Positions 17,748-26,276 of a stretch of DNA of 64,000 nucleotides are shown here, one piece after another. The stretch is from Fibrobacterota bacterium. GTDB lineage: Bacteria; Fibrobacterota; Fibrobacteria; UBA11236. Under the pieces are notes generated by a model, which searched no databases, had not been told where the DNA came from, and worked only from the letters and a program-made list of their open reading frames with translations. Position numbers and translations under genes: made by a program. The stretch spans positions 1 through 64,000 of the forward strand of contig JAEKLQ010000051.1 in the NCBI GenBank assembly GCA_019509785.1, written 5' to 3'. How positions within the stretch are numbered: position 1 is the first letter of the stretch; each line of letters starts with the position of its first letter.

Positions 17748-18563
17748 ATGCGCTTGATCCGCTTTCGCTGCGCCGGACGCACTTTGAAGGGCCGCCTCAA
17801 TTCGGACGGGACGGCTTCGCCCTTGCTCAACTCCGCTCCCGACGATCCCTACTTCCCCCTGGAACTGGCTTTCGGCCCGGAGCGGCTTCCCGTCGAGCGC
17901 TTGCTGGCCCCCATCGTACCGGCGGATATCCTCGGCATCGGATTGAACTATCGCGAGCATGCGCGCGAAGGCAAATCGGAAACCCCTCCGGTGCCTTTGC
18001 TCTTCATCAAGGCGGGCAACTCCCTGTCGGGTCCGGGGGACGTCATCCCGCTACCGCGCCTTTCGCAGCAGATCGATTACGAAGGCGAACTGGCCGTGGT
18101 CATCGGGCGATCGGCCAAGGATGTTCCGCGCGCCAAGGCCTTGGAATACGTGCTCGGCTACACGGTGGCCAACGACGTGACCGCCCGGGATTGGCAGCGG
18201 GACAAACAACTGGGCGGCGGCCAATTCGCGCGCGGCAAAAGCTTCGACGGCTTCTGCCCGCTAGGTCCCTGGATCACGACCGCCGACGAGGTTCCCGATC
18301 CGGGCGCCCTGTGGATCAAAACCTGGGTGAACGGATCCCTGCGCCAGGATCAAGGCACCGCCGACATGATTTTCGACGTTCCCGCCCTCATCGAATCGCT
18401 TTCGTCGACCATGACCCTGCGCCCGGGAGCGGTTATCCTCACGGGAACGCCCGCCGGCGTAGGCTTCGCCCGCACCCCGCCGCTCTGGCTGCAGCCGGGC
18501 GATCATGTACGCATCGAGATTTCCGGGATTGGCGTTTTGGAAAATCCCGTGGGGTCGGCCTGA
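17748..18563 (+). CDS. Fumarylacetoacetate hydrolase family protein
   Basis: 271 residues from ATG 17748; the frame continues further upstream but only the domain from MRLIRFRC onward is FAH-like. Family motifs: 'ILGIGLNYREHA', 'PLLFIKAGNSLSGPGDVI', 'YEGELAVVIGR', 'GYTVANDVTARD', 'GKSFDGFCPLGPW' and 'TGTPAGVGF'. Acidic residues in those blocks bind the divalent metal in known members. Family reactions include C-C hydrolysis of acylpyruvates, 2-hydroxyhepta-diene-dioate isomerisation and oxaloacetate decarboxylation. The window gives no pathway neighbours, so substrate is open. The stop overlaps the next gene's ATG (TGATG). Confidence 0.88.
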   Translation: MRLIRFRCAGRTLKGRLNSDGTASPLLNSAPDDPYFPLELAFGPERLPVERLLAPIVPADILGIGLNYREHAREGKSETPPVPLLFIKAGNSLSGPGDVIPLPRLSQQIDYEGELAVVIGRSAKDVPRAKALEYVLGYTVANDVTARDWQRDKQLGGGQFARGKSFDGFCPLGPWITTADEVPDPGALWIKTWVNGSLRQDQGTADMIFDVPALIESLSSTMTLRPGAVILTGTPAGVGFARTPPLWLQPGDHVRIEISGIGVLENPVGSA

Positions 18564-18967
18564 TGTTCCTGTTGCATGAACCCCTATGGTGGGTCTTCCT
18601 CTCCGGCGCCATCGGATACTTCTGCGGCTGGGGCAAAGGCCGCCCTGGAGCCGGCCTGCTCCTCGGCCTCATCCTCGGCCCCCTGGGTTGCCTTGCCATT
18701 ATGCTTTTGCCCCCCGCCGCCCGCCGCCCGCGCGCGCCAGGAGGAATTTTCGGAGGGACCTATGCCGGCACCGCTTCCGGGCCTTTCGGCGGTTCCGCCA
18801 ACGGCCCCTTCACCAGTTCTTCCGCCGGCCCCTTCGACGGCCAATCCCGGCAACGCCCCGAACTAGGCCCGACCTGCCCCCGCTGCCAAAAGCCCGTGGC
18901 CCGCAGCGCCCGCGCCTGCCCCCATTGCGGCAACGTACTGATGCCCATCCGCTACGCCGTCGAATAA
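18563..18967 (+). CDS. Small membrane protein with C-terminal zinc ribbon
   Basis: 134 residues, starting at the ATG inside the previous stop codon (TGATG). Two hydrophobic segments (about 5-20 and 28-50, 'GAGLLLGLILGPLGCLAIML') precede a Gly/Ser/Phe-rich linker with repeated 'GPFGG/GPFDG' units. The C-terminal zinc ribbon is 'CPRCQKPVARSARACPHCG'. The layout resembles small zinc-ribbon membrane proteins of unknown role. Coupling with the FAH gene may be incidental. Confidence 0.7.
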   Translation: MFLLHEPLWWVFLSGAIGYFCGWGKGRPGAGLLLGLILGPLGCLAIMLLPPAARRPRAPGGIFGGTYAGTASGPFGGSANGPFTSSSAGPFDGQSRQRPELGPTCPRCQKPVARSARACPHCGNVLMPIRYAVE

Positions 18968-19394
18968 TTTTCCGCTCCGCCTGCCCCGCTTCTCTCCGTC
19001 GGCCTTTCCGACACAATTGGGCGCCGCCACGAAGTGGTGCGCCGGGACTCACGCGCGCCACAACGGAACGGGTGCCGCGACAGAACCAAGTGCCGGGGTG
19101 GGCCGGGCGCCGGGGCGGGTCGCAGGCGGGTCCGCGCCGAGTTCAAGGCGCTCGCCCTCTTTTTGCCGCATCCGCCCTCAACGCAATAACAGTCGGCGTA
19201 GTAGCCACTATTTACCCCCGAGTACGCCGACGTCGCGGCAAAAAGAGGGCGTAAAGACCATCTAAACGGAAAGCCTTGTCCGCAGGCGAGGCCCCGCCGG
19301 CGCCCCGCACCGGCGCAAGCTACACGCCGGCCAAAGATTCCCGTCGCCCAGCGCCCGCTCCGAATTTTCTTTCACCAAGTAGGAGGACGCAACC
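18968..19394. other. Structured non-coding region with strong stem-loops
   Basis: 427 bases without a credible gene. It contains a hairpin GGCGCCGCCAC-gaa-GTGGTGCGCC (19020-19043) and the 99-base nested inverted repeat at 19153-19251, followed by a GC-rich lead-in to the hemerythrin gene with ribosome site AGGAGG (19381-19386). RNase P, SRP, 6S and tmRNA landmarks were looked for and not found. Confidence 0.5.
19153..19251. repeat. Long nested inverted repeat, 99 bases (candidate MITE-like or structured RNA element)
   Basis: CGCCCTCTTTTTGCCGC (19153-19169) is perfectly complementary to GCGGCAAAAAGAGGGCG (19235-19251). Inside, GTCGGCGTA (19192-19200) pairs with TACGCCGAC (19223-19231). No target-site duplication is evident. 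It resembles a small palindromic element or a structured RNA upstream of the hemerythrin gene at 19395. Neither identity can be proved from one copy. Confidence 0.6.
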
Positions 19395-19850
19395 ATGGAT
19401 CTCTACAAGCTGCTGCACGAAGATCATCAAAAAGTGAAATCCCTGCTCAATGAGCTGGAAGACACCACCGAGCGAGCGGAGAAGTCCCGCGAGCGCCTGA
19501 TCAAGGAGGTGGAGATGGAATTGACAATCCATTCCGAAGCGGAGGAAAAATTCTTTTATCCCCGCTTGCGGGAGATGTCCGAGACCAAGGATTTGGCTTA
19601 TGAGGCCCTGGAGGAACACAAGGTGGTGAAGACCTTGCTGACCGAGTTGGTCTCCGAACCCAAGGGAACGGACGAATGGACCGCCAAGCTATCGGTGCTC
19701 AAGGAAAACGTGGAGCACCATATCGAAGAGGAAGAAGGCCCGCTGTTCTCGAAGGCCAAGCGCTCCCTCGCGCGCGAGGATGCGGAGATGATCGGGGACT
19801 CGATCATGGCGTACAAGGAGGAGCACGCGGAAGTGGAAGCCGAAGGGTAA
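19395..19850 (+). CDS. Hemerythrin-like HHE domain protein
   Basis: 151 residues, all-helical and rich in Glu. The HHE motifs sit at 'LLHEDHQKVKSLL' (residues 6-18), 'IHSEAEEKFFYPRL' (about 45-58), 'EEHKVVKTLL' and 'EHHIEEEEGPLF' near 110. This supplies the His/Glu ligands of a di-iron site. Such proteins sense or bind oxygen or nitric oxide, or protect against them. AGGAGG eight bases before ATG 19395 fixes the start. The long structured upstream region may carry regulation. Confidence 0.82.
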   Translation: MDLYKLLHEDHQKVKSLLNELEDTTERAEKSRERLIKEVEMELTIHSEAEEKFFYPRLREMSETKDLAYEALEEHKVVKTLLTELVSEPKGTDEWTAKLSVLKENVEHHIEEEEGPLFSKAKRSLAREDAEMIGDSIMAYKEEHAEVEAEG

Positions 19851-19866
19851 TCAACCCTTCGACCCA

Positions 19867-21732
19867 TTAAGTCGCCAACAGCCCTTGCGCCGAAGGCAGG
19901 GAGGACGCGGGCATCCGGGATACGCCCGAATTGCCGCGGGCCGCAACAGGAATAGGCGCAGGTGTCGCGACCGGTGCGGGTAGGGCGACCGGCGCGCGCG
20001 CCAACATGGCGGCCATCGCGGGAGACTCCAGGATTTCCTTGACCGGGCCGAAGGCATGCGCCTTCAGGAGACGGCTGAGCTTTCCCGCCGCGCCATTCAG
20101 GCCCACGTAATGCTGGAAAGACTCGAGGGCCCCGGCCGCCACGCGCGGCTGCTGGGTATCGATTTCCCAAGGATGCAGGTAAACCATGGCCGGCTCTCCC
20201 TGGCGGTTCCGATGCCGGATGAAACGGTCCGTCATCGCCAAGGGGTAGAGGCGAAGATATCCGCCGCCCGCGATGGGCAGGGTACGCCCGCCGATTTCGG
20301 CCACGGACATGGGGATCTCCTTGATGGTCCGGCCTCCGCCGAGATCGACCAGATGGGGCATGCGGTTGGGATAGTCCGGGATGCCGTAGCGTTTGCGCTT
20401 CGCGGGGAAGATGCTGGAATCGTATTCGATCCCGTAGCGGGCCAGGATGTCGAGGGCCCACATGCTGGATTCCACGATGCTGAAGTTGGACGCCCGGTGT
20501 CCCACTACTTTCTGGCCGCTTAGGCGCGCCAAGGCGTTAAGCGAACGGTCCAGGTCGCGTTCGAATTCGTAGGGCCCCATGGCCGTAACCAGTTCATGGC
20601 TGTAGCCGTGGGTGCCGATCTCGTGCCCGGCGATGTCGATCATCCGCACCACCTCCGGAAACCGATCGGCCACGTAACCCAGCAGGAAGAAGGTGGCTTT
20701 GGCCCGATGCACCGCCAGCATATCGAGGATGCGGAGGACGTTGGCCGCCACACGGGACTGGCTGGCGTCCCATTGGGATCGGGGGATGGCGAGGTTATGC
20801 GCATGGAACCAGCATTCCACGTCCACGGTGAAAAAATTACGGACGGGTTCACCGTTCCCTTGGGACCCGGGACGCGCATCCTGGGACCGGAGAAGGGCGG
20901 AAACCGCATTCTTGCCGCCGCGGGCCCGATCCTGCGATTCGGAGCTGGAGGCCAGCACCAAGGTCGGGCGCATTTGGCCGCGATGGCGGACCATGGCCAC
21001 GCGCGGCTCCCCGAGGGATCCGGAAGCGAGCCCGGCCATGGCGAGACCCGCTTTCGCCTCGGTGAGCGGCGCGCGCTGCAGCAAGTAACGCAGGGTGTTG
21101 CAAAGCACCCAGGCTTCCATGCGCAGCCAGGACCCGAGAGAGGACATGGAGGTGCGGTAGGCCAAATCGAAATGCGTCTTGCGGGCCACGCTTTCCAGGG
21201 AATCGTCGTAACCGAGCACGATCTGGGATAGGCCGGTGATGCCGGGCTTCAGCCCGCGGGTCCGCTCGCGATACAAGGGGATCTCGCGGAAGTACTTCAC
21301 CGTGAAATGGGGCCGCTCGGGACGGGGGCCGATGAAGCTCATGTCGCCCTTGAGCACGCTCCAGAACTGCGGCAGCTCATCCAGATGGGTCGAACGCAAG
21401 ATACGCCCGATGCGGGTCACCCGCGGATCCCCCCCTTTATCGAAAAGCTGCGGCCCGTTCTTCTCCGCGTCCCGTCCCATGGTGCGGAACTTGCAGATGA
21501 TGAAGGGCTTCCCGCCCACGTCGGTCACCCGGCGGGAATCGCCCATGCGTCCCAGGGACGTCCGCGAGTCGCGGCCCACGCGCGTCTGGCGATAGATCAC
21601 CGGGCCGGGCGATTCCAGCTTGATGAGCAGGGCCAGCACGGGATACGCCACCAGGTATATCGTCGTTCCGATCAAGCCTACCGCGACATCCAAGGTCCTC
21701 TTCAGCGTCGCTACCGTCTTGCTCGTTCTCAT
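19867..21732 (-). CDS. Fusion: bacterial sugar transferase plus polysaccharide deacetylase
   Basis: 621 residues from ATG 21732, which has a GGAGGAAAC ribosome site (the frame opens 51 bases further upstream). The N-terminal third (about 1-225) is a polyprenyl-phosphate sugar phosphotransferase: a hydrophobic hairpin 'IYLVAYPVLALLIKL', then 'YRQTRVGRD', 'KFRTMGRDAE', 'HLDELPQFWSVLKGDMSFIGPRPE'-type motifs and 'GLKPGITGLSQI'. After a linker, about 295-560 is a DUF3473/XrtA-type NodB deacetylase: 'FFTVDVECWFH', 'GHEIGTHGYSHE', 'VGHRASNFSI', 'YLHPWEID'. These are normally separate proteins of exopolysaccharide assembly. The fusion would tie priming of a lipid-linked glycan to its de-N-acetylation. 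Confidence 0.85.
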   Translation of the reverse strand: MRTSKTVATLKRTLDVAVGLIGTTIYLVAYPVLALLIKLESPGPVIYRQTRVGRDSRTSLGRMGDSRRVTDVGGKPFIICKFRTMGRDAEKNGPQLFDKGGDPRVTRIGRILRSTHLDELPQFWSVLKGDMSFIGPRPERPHFTVKYFREIPLYRERTRGLKPGITGLSQIVLGYDDSLESVARKTHFDLAYRTSMSSLGSWLRMEAWVLCNTLRYLLQRAPLTEAKAGLAMAGLASGSLGEPRVAMVRHRGQMRPTLVLASSSESQDRARGGKNAVSALLRSQDARPGSQGNGEPVRNFFTVDVECWFHAHNLAIPRSQWDASQSRVAANVLRILDMLAVHRAKATFFLLGYVADRFPEVVRMIDIAGHEIGTHGYSHELVTAMGPYEFERDLDRSLNALARLSGQKVVGHRASNFSIVESSMWALDILARYGIEYDSSIFPAKRKRYGIPDYPNRMPHLVDLGGGRTIKEIPMSVAEIGGRTLPIAGGGYLRLYPLAMTDRFIRHRNRQGEPAMVYLHPWEIDTQQPRVAAGALESFQHYVGLNGAAGKLSRLLKAHAFGPVKEILESPAMAAMLARAPVALPAPVATPAPIPVAARGNSGVSRMPASSLPSAQGLLAT

Positions 21733-22064
21733 GTTTCCTCCGCCCCTCGTGATTCGCTCTCGCCCGGGCGATGTGTCCACCATCGCTTCGGACCTGTGAT
21801 AAGATGTTTTTTATCCGCGGTGATGTCCGTGACCATCCTCACGTGCCGGCATTAGACGAAGGCTCGATTGGGTGGGGTAACCCTATCTCGGGCAGGAAGA
21901 AAAATGCGTGCTCCGGATTGTGAGCAGGTTACATAGGTATTACGGGATGTGAACGCAAGCATATCATGTCCGGCGCCTGATGCTTACGAACTGGGAACTA
22001 TGGCACGGGCACGCTCCGCATGGGCCGGAGTCGAAGCCATTCGTGAAAAGCCGCTTAGCCGGCT
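21733..22064. other. Intergenic region upstream of the glycan fusion gene
   Basis: 332 bases between a minus-strand small gene and the fusion gene (also minus). It must hold the fusion gene's promoter. A stretch ATAAGATGTTTTTTATCC (around 21798-21815) is AT-rich and near the start, but I cannot call a promoter. Its far end carries the hairpin at 22047-22065. I see no further gene. Confidence 0.4.
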
Positions 22065-22065
22065 T
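22047..22065 (-). terminator. Probable terminator of the small gene at 22065
   Basis: On the minus strand AAGCCG-gctaag-CGGCTT is followed by TTC. The short 6-bp stem overlaps the stop codon region of the small gene, so it is only a weak intrinsic terminator. Confidence 0.4.
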
Positions 22066-22385
22066 CAGCAGAAGGGCCAGAGCGGACAGATTTCCTTGGC
22101 CTTGACGAAGGCGCCTTCGCGAATCAGGATGGGCCCGGGAAGCTTGGCGCGCGGATTAGGCATGCGGTTGGCCGCATCGATCATTTGCGCTACCAGGCGC
22201 GACAAGTTGGCGTCCGCCTCATCGAAATCGTGCTCCGAGGTGCGTTTCTCGCGGACCATGTTACGGGTCCCGGCGCGCACGAAGTCGCGGACCACGATAG
22301 CGCAAGGGACCGAATACTCCAGTCCGGCCTCGCGGGCCAGGTAGTTGGCGGTGATCCAAAGGCGTTCTTCCATTTTCAGGCTCAT
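22065..22385 (-). CDS. Small hypothetical cytoplasmic protein
   Basis: 106 residues, no signal peptide, with helical, charged sequence ('MSLKMEERLWITANYLARE', 'DFDEADANLSRLVAQMIDAANR'). No family recognised. The central 'VVRDFVRAGTRNMVREKR' is basic and amphipathic, so nucleic-acid binding is possible, but this is guesswork. Start is uncertain; no strong ribosome site was seen at 22385. A small ORF of this coherence in a 700-base gap is more likely real than not. Confidence 0.45.
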   Translation of the reverse strand: MSLKMEERLWITANYLAREAGLEYSVPCAIVVRDFVRAGTRNMVREKRTSEHDFDEADANLSRLVAQMIDAANRMPNPRAKLPGPILIREGAFVKAKEICPLWPFC

Positions 22386-22408
22386 ATGGGATTGCTAGCT
22401 TTCCGCCC

Positions 22409-23023
22409 GTGATTCCAGGGCTTACCGGGTCGGCATCTCCAGCGGAGAGCGGCGCCGGAAAGATAACAAGCGAGGCGGATCTGGGTAAAGACTGGCGAAG
22501 GCTTTGCGCATGGGGCCTGGTCGTATTCTGCTTGGCCTCGACCGCCCGGGCCGGCGAAGGCTTATGGTCCTTGGGCCTGAGAACCCAGGGCGTGGTGGAC
22601 TTCGAGCCGGGCCAAGACCTCTTCGAAGGCCCCGAGATCGGCTACTCCGACTATAATCTGTTCTCCCATAGCCTGCAATTGCGGGGCGCCTACCTCACCA
22701 ATCGCCTCGAAGCCGCCTTCCGCCCGGCCATCATCCGCCAGGACTATTTCCTCTTTTCGCCCGTTTGGCATTTCCGCCGCCGGGCAATCTTCGATCCCAC
22801 CCTCCAGGCCGATCTCGGGTATTGGCGATACGACACCGAGAGCGAAATCTTCAAGGACCTGGACAATTCCAGTTGGGTGGCGTCCATCCAGGTCGGATTC
22901 GCGCTGAACTTGTTCCAGGGCGAATACGGTCTCTACTACCATTTCGGGTACAATCTCATCACCCCGGATTCGGGGCTGCTGTTCCCCGGCGTGTTCGGGG
23001 TCGGATTCTGGAAAATCATATGA
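22409..23023 (+). CDS. Putative outer-membrane or periplasmic beta-rich protein
   Basis: 204 residues from GTG 22409, or a shorter form. A hydrophobic leader 'LCAWGLVVFCLASTARAG' (about 32-49) precedes aromatic-rich beta strands ('YSDYNLFSHSLQLRG', 'FSPVWHFRRRAIF', 'YGLYYHFGYNL'). The C-terminus ends 'GFWKII', with the terminal aromatic typical of outer-membrane barrels. The length fits a small eight-stranded barrel. Its stop overlaps the next ATG (ATGA), so it is translationally coupled to the lipoprotein hydrolase. Exact start is unsettled. Confidence 0.55.
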   Translation: MIPGLTGSASPAESGAGKITSEADLGKDWRRLCAWGLVVFCLASTARAGEGLWSLGLRTQGVVDFEPGQDLFEGPEIGYSDYNLFSHSLQLRGAYLTNRLEAAFRPAIIRQDYFLFSPVWHFRRRAIFDPTLQADLGYWRYDTESEIFKDLDNSSWVASIQVGFALNLFQGEYGLYYHFGYNLITPDSGLLFPGVFGVGFWKII

Positions 23024-24000
23024 GGCTTGGGACATGCGTGTTGGCCGCCCTGACCGCGGCCCTTTGGTTGCCCGGCTGCCAGTTGGTCGAAACCAAATGC
23101 GATAAGGAATGCGTGGACGGTTGGCTGGACGGCGGGGGCTTCGTCGATTCCTGCCTATTGGATACCGCCAGGCAATGCCGGGTCTCGAGCAGTCTCCTCC
23201 CTCCGACCGACGGAGAAAAGGATAGCCTGGGGATCATCATCGCCGTGCACGGCTTCACCGCCACCTCCTTCGAGTGGCGCGAGTTCGCGGATTTCATAAA
23301 GGATACGGCCCAAGGCTATCCCCAGGTCCGGGTTTCCCGCGTGGTCCTGGGCGGGCACGGCCAAAGCCTGGATGTCTTCCGGTCCAGCACCTGGAAGGAC
23401 TGGGGCAAACCCATCCTGGAGGAATACGATTCCCTCACCAATCGGGGTTACAAGCGCATCAGCTTCGCCTGCTCGTCCACCGGCTGCCCCTTGCTCATGC
23501 AATACATAAGCGCGGGCGATTTCAAGAAGCGGCCCGCCCCGAAATGGATCTTCATGATCGATCCCATCGTGGTGCCCTCGGCGAAAATCCTCTCCTTGGT
23601 GGACGCCCTCGGTCCCATCCTGGGGAATAGCCCAGACCAGGGCGATTCGATAGAGAACCATTATTGGTACGTCAACCGCCCGGAAGAAACCTTGAAGCAA
23701 CTTTACGCGCTGATCAATATCGTGAAGAACCGCCTGGAAGACGGCTTCCGACTGCCGGAGGGGACCCAGGCTTTGGTGCGGAAGTCCAAGCACGATAAGA
23801 GCGCCGACCCGGTGGGGGCTTTGATGATCTATAAGGGGATGCGCAAATCCGACGGAGGCCACGTGGACGTGCAGCTGGTGGATTCCCGTTTGCATGTCTT
23901 CACCCGCCTGGCGGCGCGCTCGAGCACGCCTTCGGCGGCGGACAGCGCTTTGCAACTATCCACCTTCCGGGAAATGGCCGGATTGGCGTCGCAGCCGTGA
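23020..24000 (+). CDS. Alpha/beta-hydrolase lipoprotein
   Basis: 326 residues with a lipoprotein leader (MRLGTCVLAALTAALWLPGC, lipobox LPGC). The body is an alpha/beta-hydrolase: oxyanion 'VHGFTATSFEW' (about 76-86), nucleophile elbow 'FACSSTGCPL' near 151, 'FMIDPIVV' and 'VDSRLHVFTRLA' for Asp and His. The elbow is unusual: the normal G-x-S-x-G reads C-S-S-T-G, so the first Gly is Cys. Activity may still be kept. Start ATG 23020 overlaps the previous stop. Substrate unknown; placement in the envelope suggests ester or lipid turnover. Confidence 0.7.
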   Translation: MRLGTCVLAALTAALWLPGCQLVETKCDKECVDGWLDGGGFVDSCLLDTARQCRVSSSLLPPTDGEKDSLGIIIAVHGFTATSFEWREFADFIKDTAQGYPQVRVSRVVLGGHGQSLDVFRSSTWKDWGKPILEEYDSLTNRGYKRISFACSSTGCPLLMQYISAGDFKKRPAPKWIFMIDPIVVPSAKILSLVDALGPILGNSPDQGDSIENHYWYVNRPEETLKQLYALINIVKNRLEDGFRLPEGTQALVRKSKHDKSADPVGALMIYKGMRKSDGGHVDVQLVDSRLHVFTRLAARSSTPSAADSALQLSTFREMAGLASQP

Positions 24001-24095
24001 GCCTCCGCTCCGTTATGCGCGCTGAAAGCGGCCCGAACGCCCGGCGGCGGTCCCGGTTTGGGATTAATTTCTTGGGAAATCGGAAAGGAGTCCAA

Positions 24096-24674
24096 ATGAG
24101 GGGTCTGGCTTCCATCGTATGCGGCGCCATTGCTTTGATCGCCATCGCCGGCTGCGGCGGGGATGACGTGCGCCTGGAGCGCCGCACGGTTACCTATCCC
24201 AACGGGAGGGATGTGAAGGAGGATTGGACCTTCGCCCGCAAACCCAACGGCGACACCGTGGAGCAGGGGGTCCACAAGAAGTTCTTCCGGAACGGCAATC
24301 CCAGCGAGAGCGTGATTTGGAAGATGGGCAAACGGGACGGATCGGCCCAAGCCTGGTACGAGAACGGCGCCGCGAAGTGGCAGAAGAGCTACGATAACGG
24401 AGAGAAGCAAGGCACCTGGCGGATGTTTTACTCCGATGGAAATCCCTGGATCGTAGCCACCTTCGACAAGGACAAGCTCAAGGGCAAGGTCCAGGTCTGG
24501 GGCAAGACCGGAGGCGATCCCAAGGAAGCGGAATTCGATCAAGGCAACTGCAAGTCCGGCGATTGCGCCCTGCTGGAAGCGCCGACGCCCGCTCCCTCCG
24601 ACACCAGCGCGGCAAGTAAGACGGAAGCCAACCGCACCGGAGCGGCCCTGAAGGATTTCCTGGACCAGGACTGA
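24096..24674 (+). CDS. MORN-variant-repeat lipoprotein
   Basis: 192 residues from ATG 24096, chosen for AAAGGAG six bases upstream and a lipoprotein leader (MRGLASIVCGAIALIAIAGC); the frame extends further but without these. The mature part has MORN-2-like units: 'DVKEDWTFARKPNGDTVEQG', 'RNGNPSESVIWKMGKRDGSA', 'YENGAAKWQKSYDNGEKQG' and 'YSDGNPWIVATF'. Each has the N-G-x3-x(8)-Y/W-G pattern of antitoxin-type MORN repeats. These bind proteins or membranes. Tail is Ala/Ser rich, ending 'KDFLDQD'. Confidence 0.75.
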   Translation: MRGLASIVCGAIALIAIAGCGGDDVRLERRTVTYPNGRDVKEDWTFARKPNGDTVEQGVHKKFFRNGNPSESVIWKMGKRDGSAQAWYENGAAKWQKSYDNGEKQGTWRMFYSDGNPWIVATFDKDKLKGKVQVWGKTGGDPKEAEFDQGNCKSGDCALLEAPTPAPSDTSAASKTEANRTGAALKDFLDQD

Positions 24675-24754
24675 TCGGGAATCCCGGGTCCCCGCCGGCC
24701 GGAGCCCGCGTAGACAGGCGGCCCGGGACCCGTCCTTTGAATTCGCGAGGCAGC

Positions 24755-26014
24755 ATGGACGTGACCGGCCTTCCCCTCTTCTATCGCGTAAAACGCAGCC
24801 TGCAAGGCAGGCCCCCTATCGAACCCGCCGCCGCCGTGGACGCGGAATGGAATCGCCTGGGCCTGGACGCGGTCCTGGCCGAACGATCCCGGGCCCTGGC
24901 GCGGCCGCCCAGCGTAGCCTTAGGCGTCGGCAGCCGCGGGATCACCGGGCTAACCGTCCTGGTCCGCCGCATCATCGACCGTCTCAAGGCCGCCGGGGCC
25001 GAGCCCTTCATCGTCCCGGCCATGGGCAGCCATGGCGGCGCCACCCCGGAGGGCCAGCTCGAAGTGCTGGCGTCGCTGGGGATCACCGAAGCGGCCATGG
25101 GCTGCCCGTTGCGGGCCACCATGGACACGGTTGTCCTAGGGCATACCGCCGGTGGGCTGCCGGCCCATTTCGACGCCTACGCCGCCGCCGCCGACGGGGT
25201 CATGCTGGCGAACCGGATCAAGATACATACCAGTTTCCATGGTTATTTGGAAAGCGGCCTGCACAAGATGCTCTCCATCGGGATGGGGAAAGAGAGGGCC
25301 GCCACCCTGTTGCATAGCCGCGGGCCCGACGGCCTGCGGGACGATATGCCCGAGGTGGCCCGCGTCCTGTTGGCGAAGGTCCCCTTCCTGGCCGGCTTCG
25401 GCGTGGTGGAGGACGGCACCCATCGTCCCGTGGCCCTGCGCGGCCTTTCCGCCGCCGAGCTGGAAGCGGGCGAACGGGAATTGCTGAACCTGGCCCGCAG
25501 CCTGTCCCCGGCCCTGCCTTTCGCCGACCTCGACGTGCTGGTGGTCGACCGCATGGGCAAGGACATCAGCGGGACCGGGATGGATACGAACGTGATCGGC
25601 CGGCTCCGCATCCCCGGGCAGCCGGAGCCCGCCTCGCCTCGCATCCGGGCCATCGTCGCCTGCGATCTCACCGAGACCACCCACGGGAACGCCCTCGGCA
25701 TGGGCCTGGCGGATTTCACCACCCGCGCCCTGGCCGCCAAGGTGGACTTCCATCTGACCGCGAAGAACGTGCTGGCCAGCGGTTTCCTGGAGCGCGGCCG
25801 CCTTCCCTTGGTCATGGACGATGCCGCCGCGGCCCTGCGGGCCGCCATCGCCCACGTCTTCCGCGATCGTCCGCAGGACATGGGAGGCGCGCGCGTGGCG
25901 GCCATCGGCAGCACCCTGGAGCTGGAGGAGTTCCGGGTCTCGGAGAACCTGATCGGCGAGGCCCGGAAACTTCCGGGTTACCTTAGCGACGCGGGCCCAG
26001 AACGGTTCGGATAA
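24755..26014 (+). CDS. LarA-like (DUF2088) protein
   Basis: 419 residues beginning MDVTGLPLFYR; GAGG lies nine bases upstream of ATG 24755. Motifs 'VALGVGSRGI', 'PFIVPAMGSHGGATPEGQ', 'NRIKIHTSFHGYLESGLHK', 'MGKERAATLLH' and 'RMGKDISGTGMDTNVIGR' define a subgroup of nickel-dependent lactate-racemase-like proteins. LarA needs a nickel pincer cofactor attached to Lys; the second Lys/His pair of that chemistry is visible in 'KIHTSFHG'. No cofactor genes (larB, larC, larE) are next to it, so its substrate is unclear. It is probably not lactate racemase itself. Confidence 0.75.
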   Translation: MDVTGLPLFYRVKRSLQGRPPIEPAAAVDAEWNRLGLDAVLAERSRALARPPSVALGVGSRGITGLTVLVRRIIDRLKAAGAEPFIVPAMGSHGGATPEGQLEVLASLGITEAAMGCPLRATMDTVVLGHTAGGLPAHFDAYAAAADGVMLANRIKIHTSFHGYLESGLHKMLSIGMGKERAATLLHSRGPDGLRDDMPEVARVLLAKVPFLAGFGVVEDGTHRPVALRGLSAAELEAGERELLNLARSLSPALPFADLDVLVVDRMGKDISGTGMDTNVIGRLRIPGQPEPASPRIRAIVACDLTETTHGNALGMGLADFTTRALAAKVDFHLTAKNVLASGFLERGRLPLVMDDAAAALRAAIAHVFRDRPQDMGGARVAAIGSTLELEEFRVSENLIGEARKLPGYLSDAGPERFG

Positions 26015-26276
26015 CCTTGGGCCCGCCGTTCGGCTGCTTCGGCAAGGTCCTTCGGGCTTTCGGCGAAACCTGTCTCGGCGAAGAAGATCCAATGTATAGG
26101 AAGGCGGATTTCCATTCCCTGGCGCGAAACCTTTCGGGATTCGCGCCCTGGCCGCGGAAATACCGGAAGCGGAATGCGGGCATCCCGCCTAAGTTTAGGC
26201 TTCTGAGGGGGTTCCTGCCCGGGCCCGTTTTCCGTTGCAGTTGAGGCCTCCGCGCTATGGGGGGTTAGGAGTTTTT
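26015..26276. other. Intergenic region before the esterase gene
   Basis: 262 bases, GC-rich. No promoter, riboswitch or coding frame was recognised; a short in-frame-looking stretch at 26092 has no supporting start signal. A near-copy (GAAAC-N6-GTTAC) of the dispersed palindrome sits at 25966-25981, at the end of the preceding gene. Confidence 0.4.

Noticed and set aside
19020-19251. RNase P, SRP, tmRNA or 6S RNA in the structured gap
   Set aside because: No landmark sequence of these RNAs could be found; an 'ACAGAA' word alone is not evidence. An integron attC site was also considered, but the ends lack the R-box pair.
25966-25981. GAAAC-N6-GTTAC
   Set aside because: One mismatch at an otherwise fixed position not seen in other copies; recorded but not counted.
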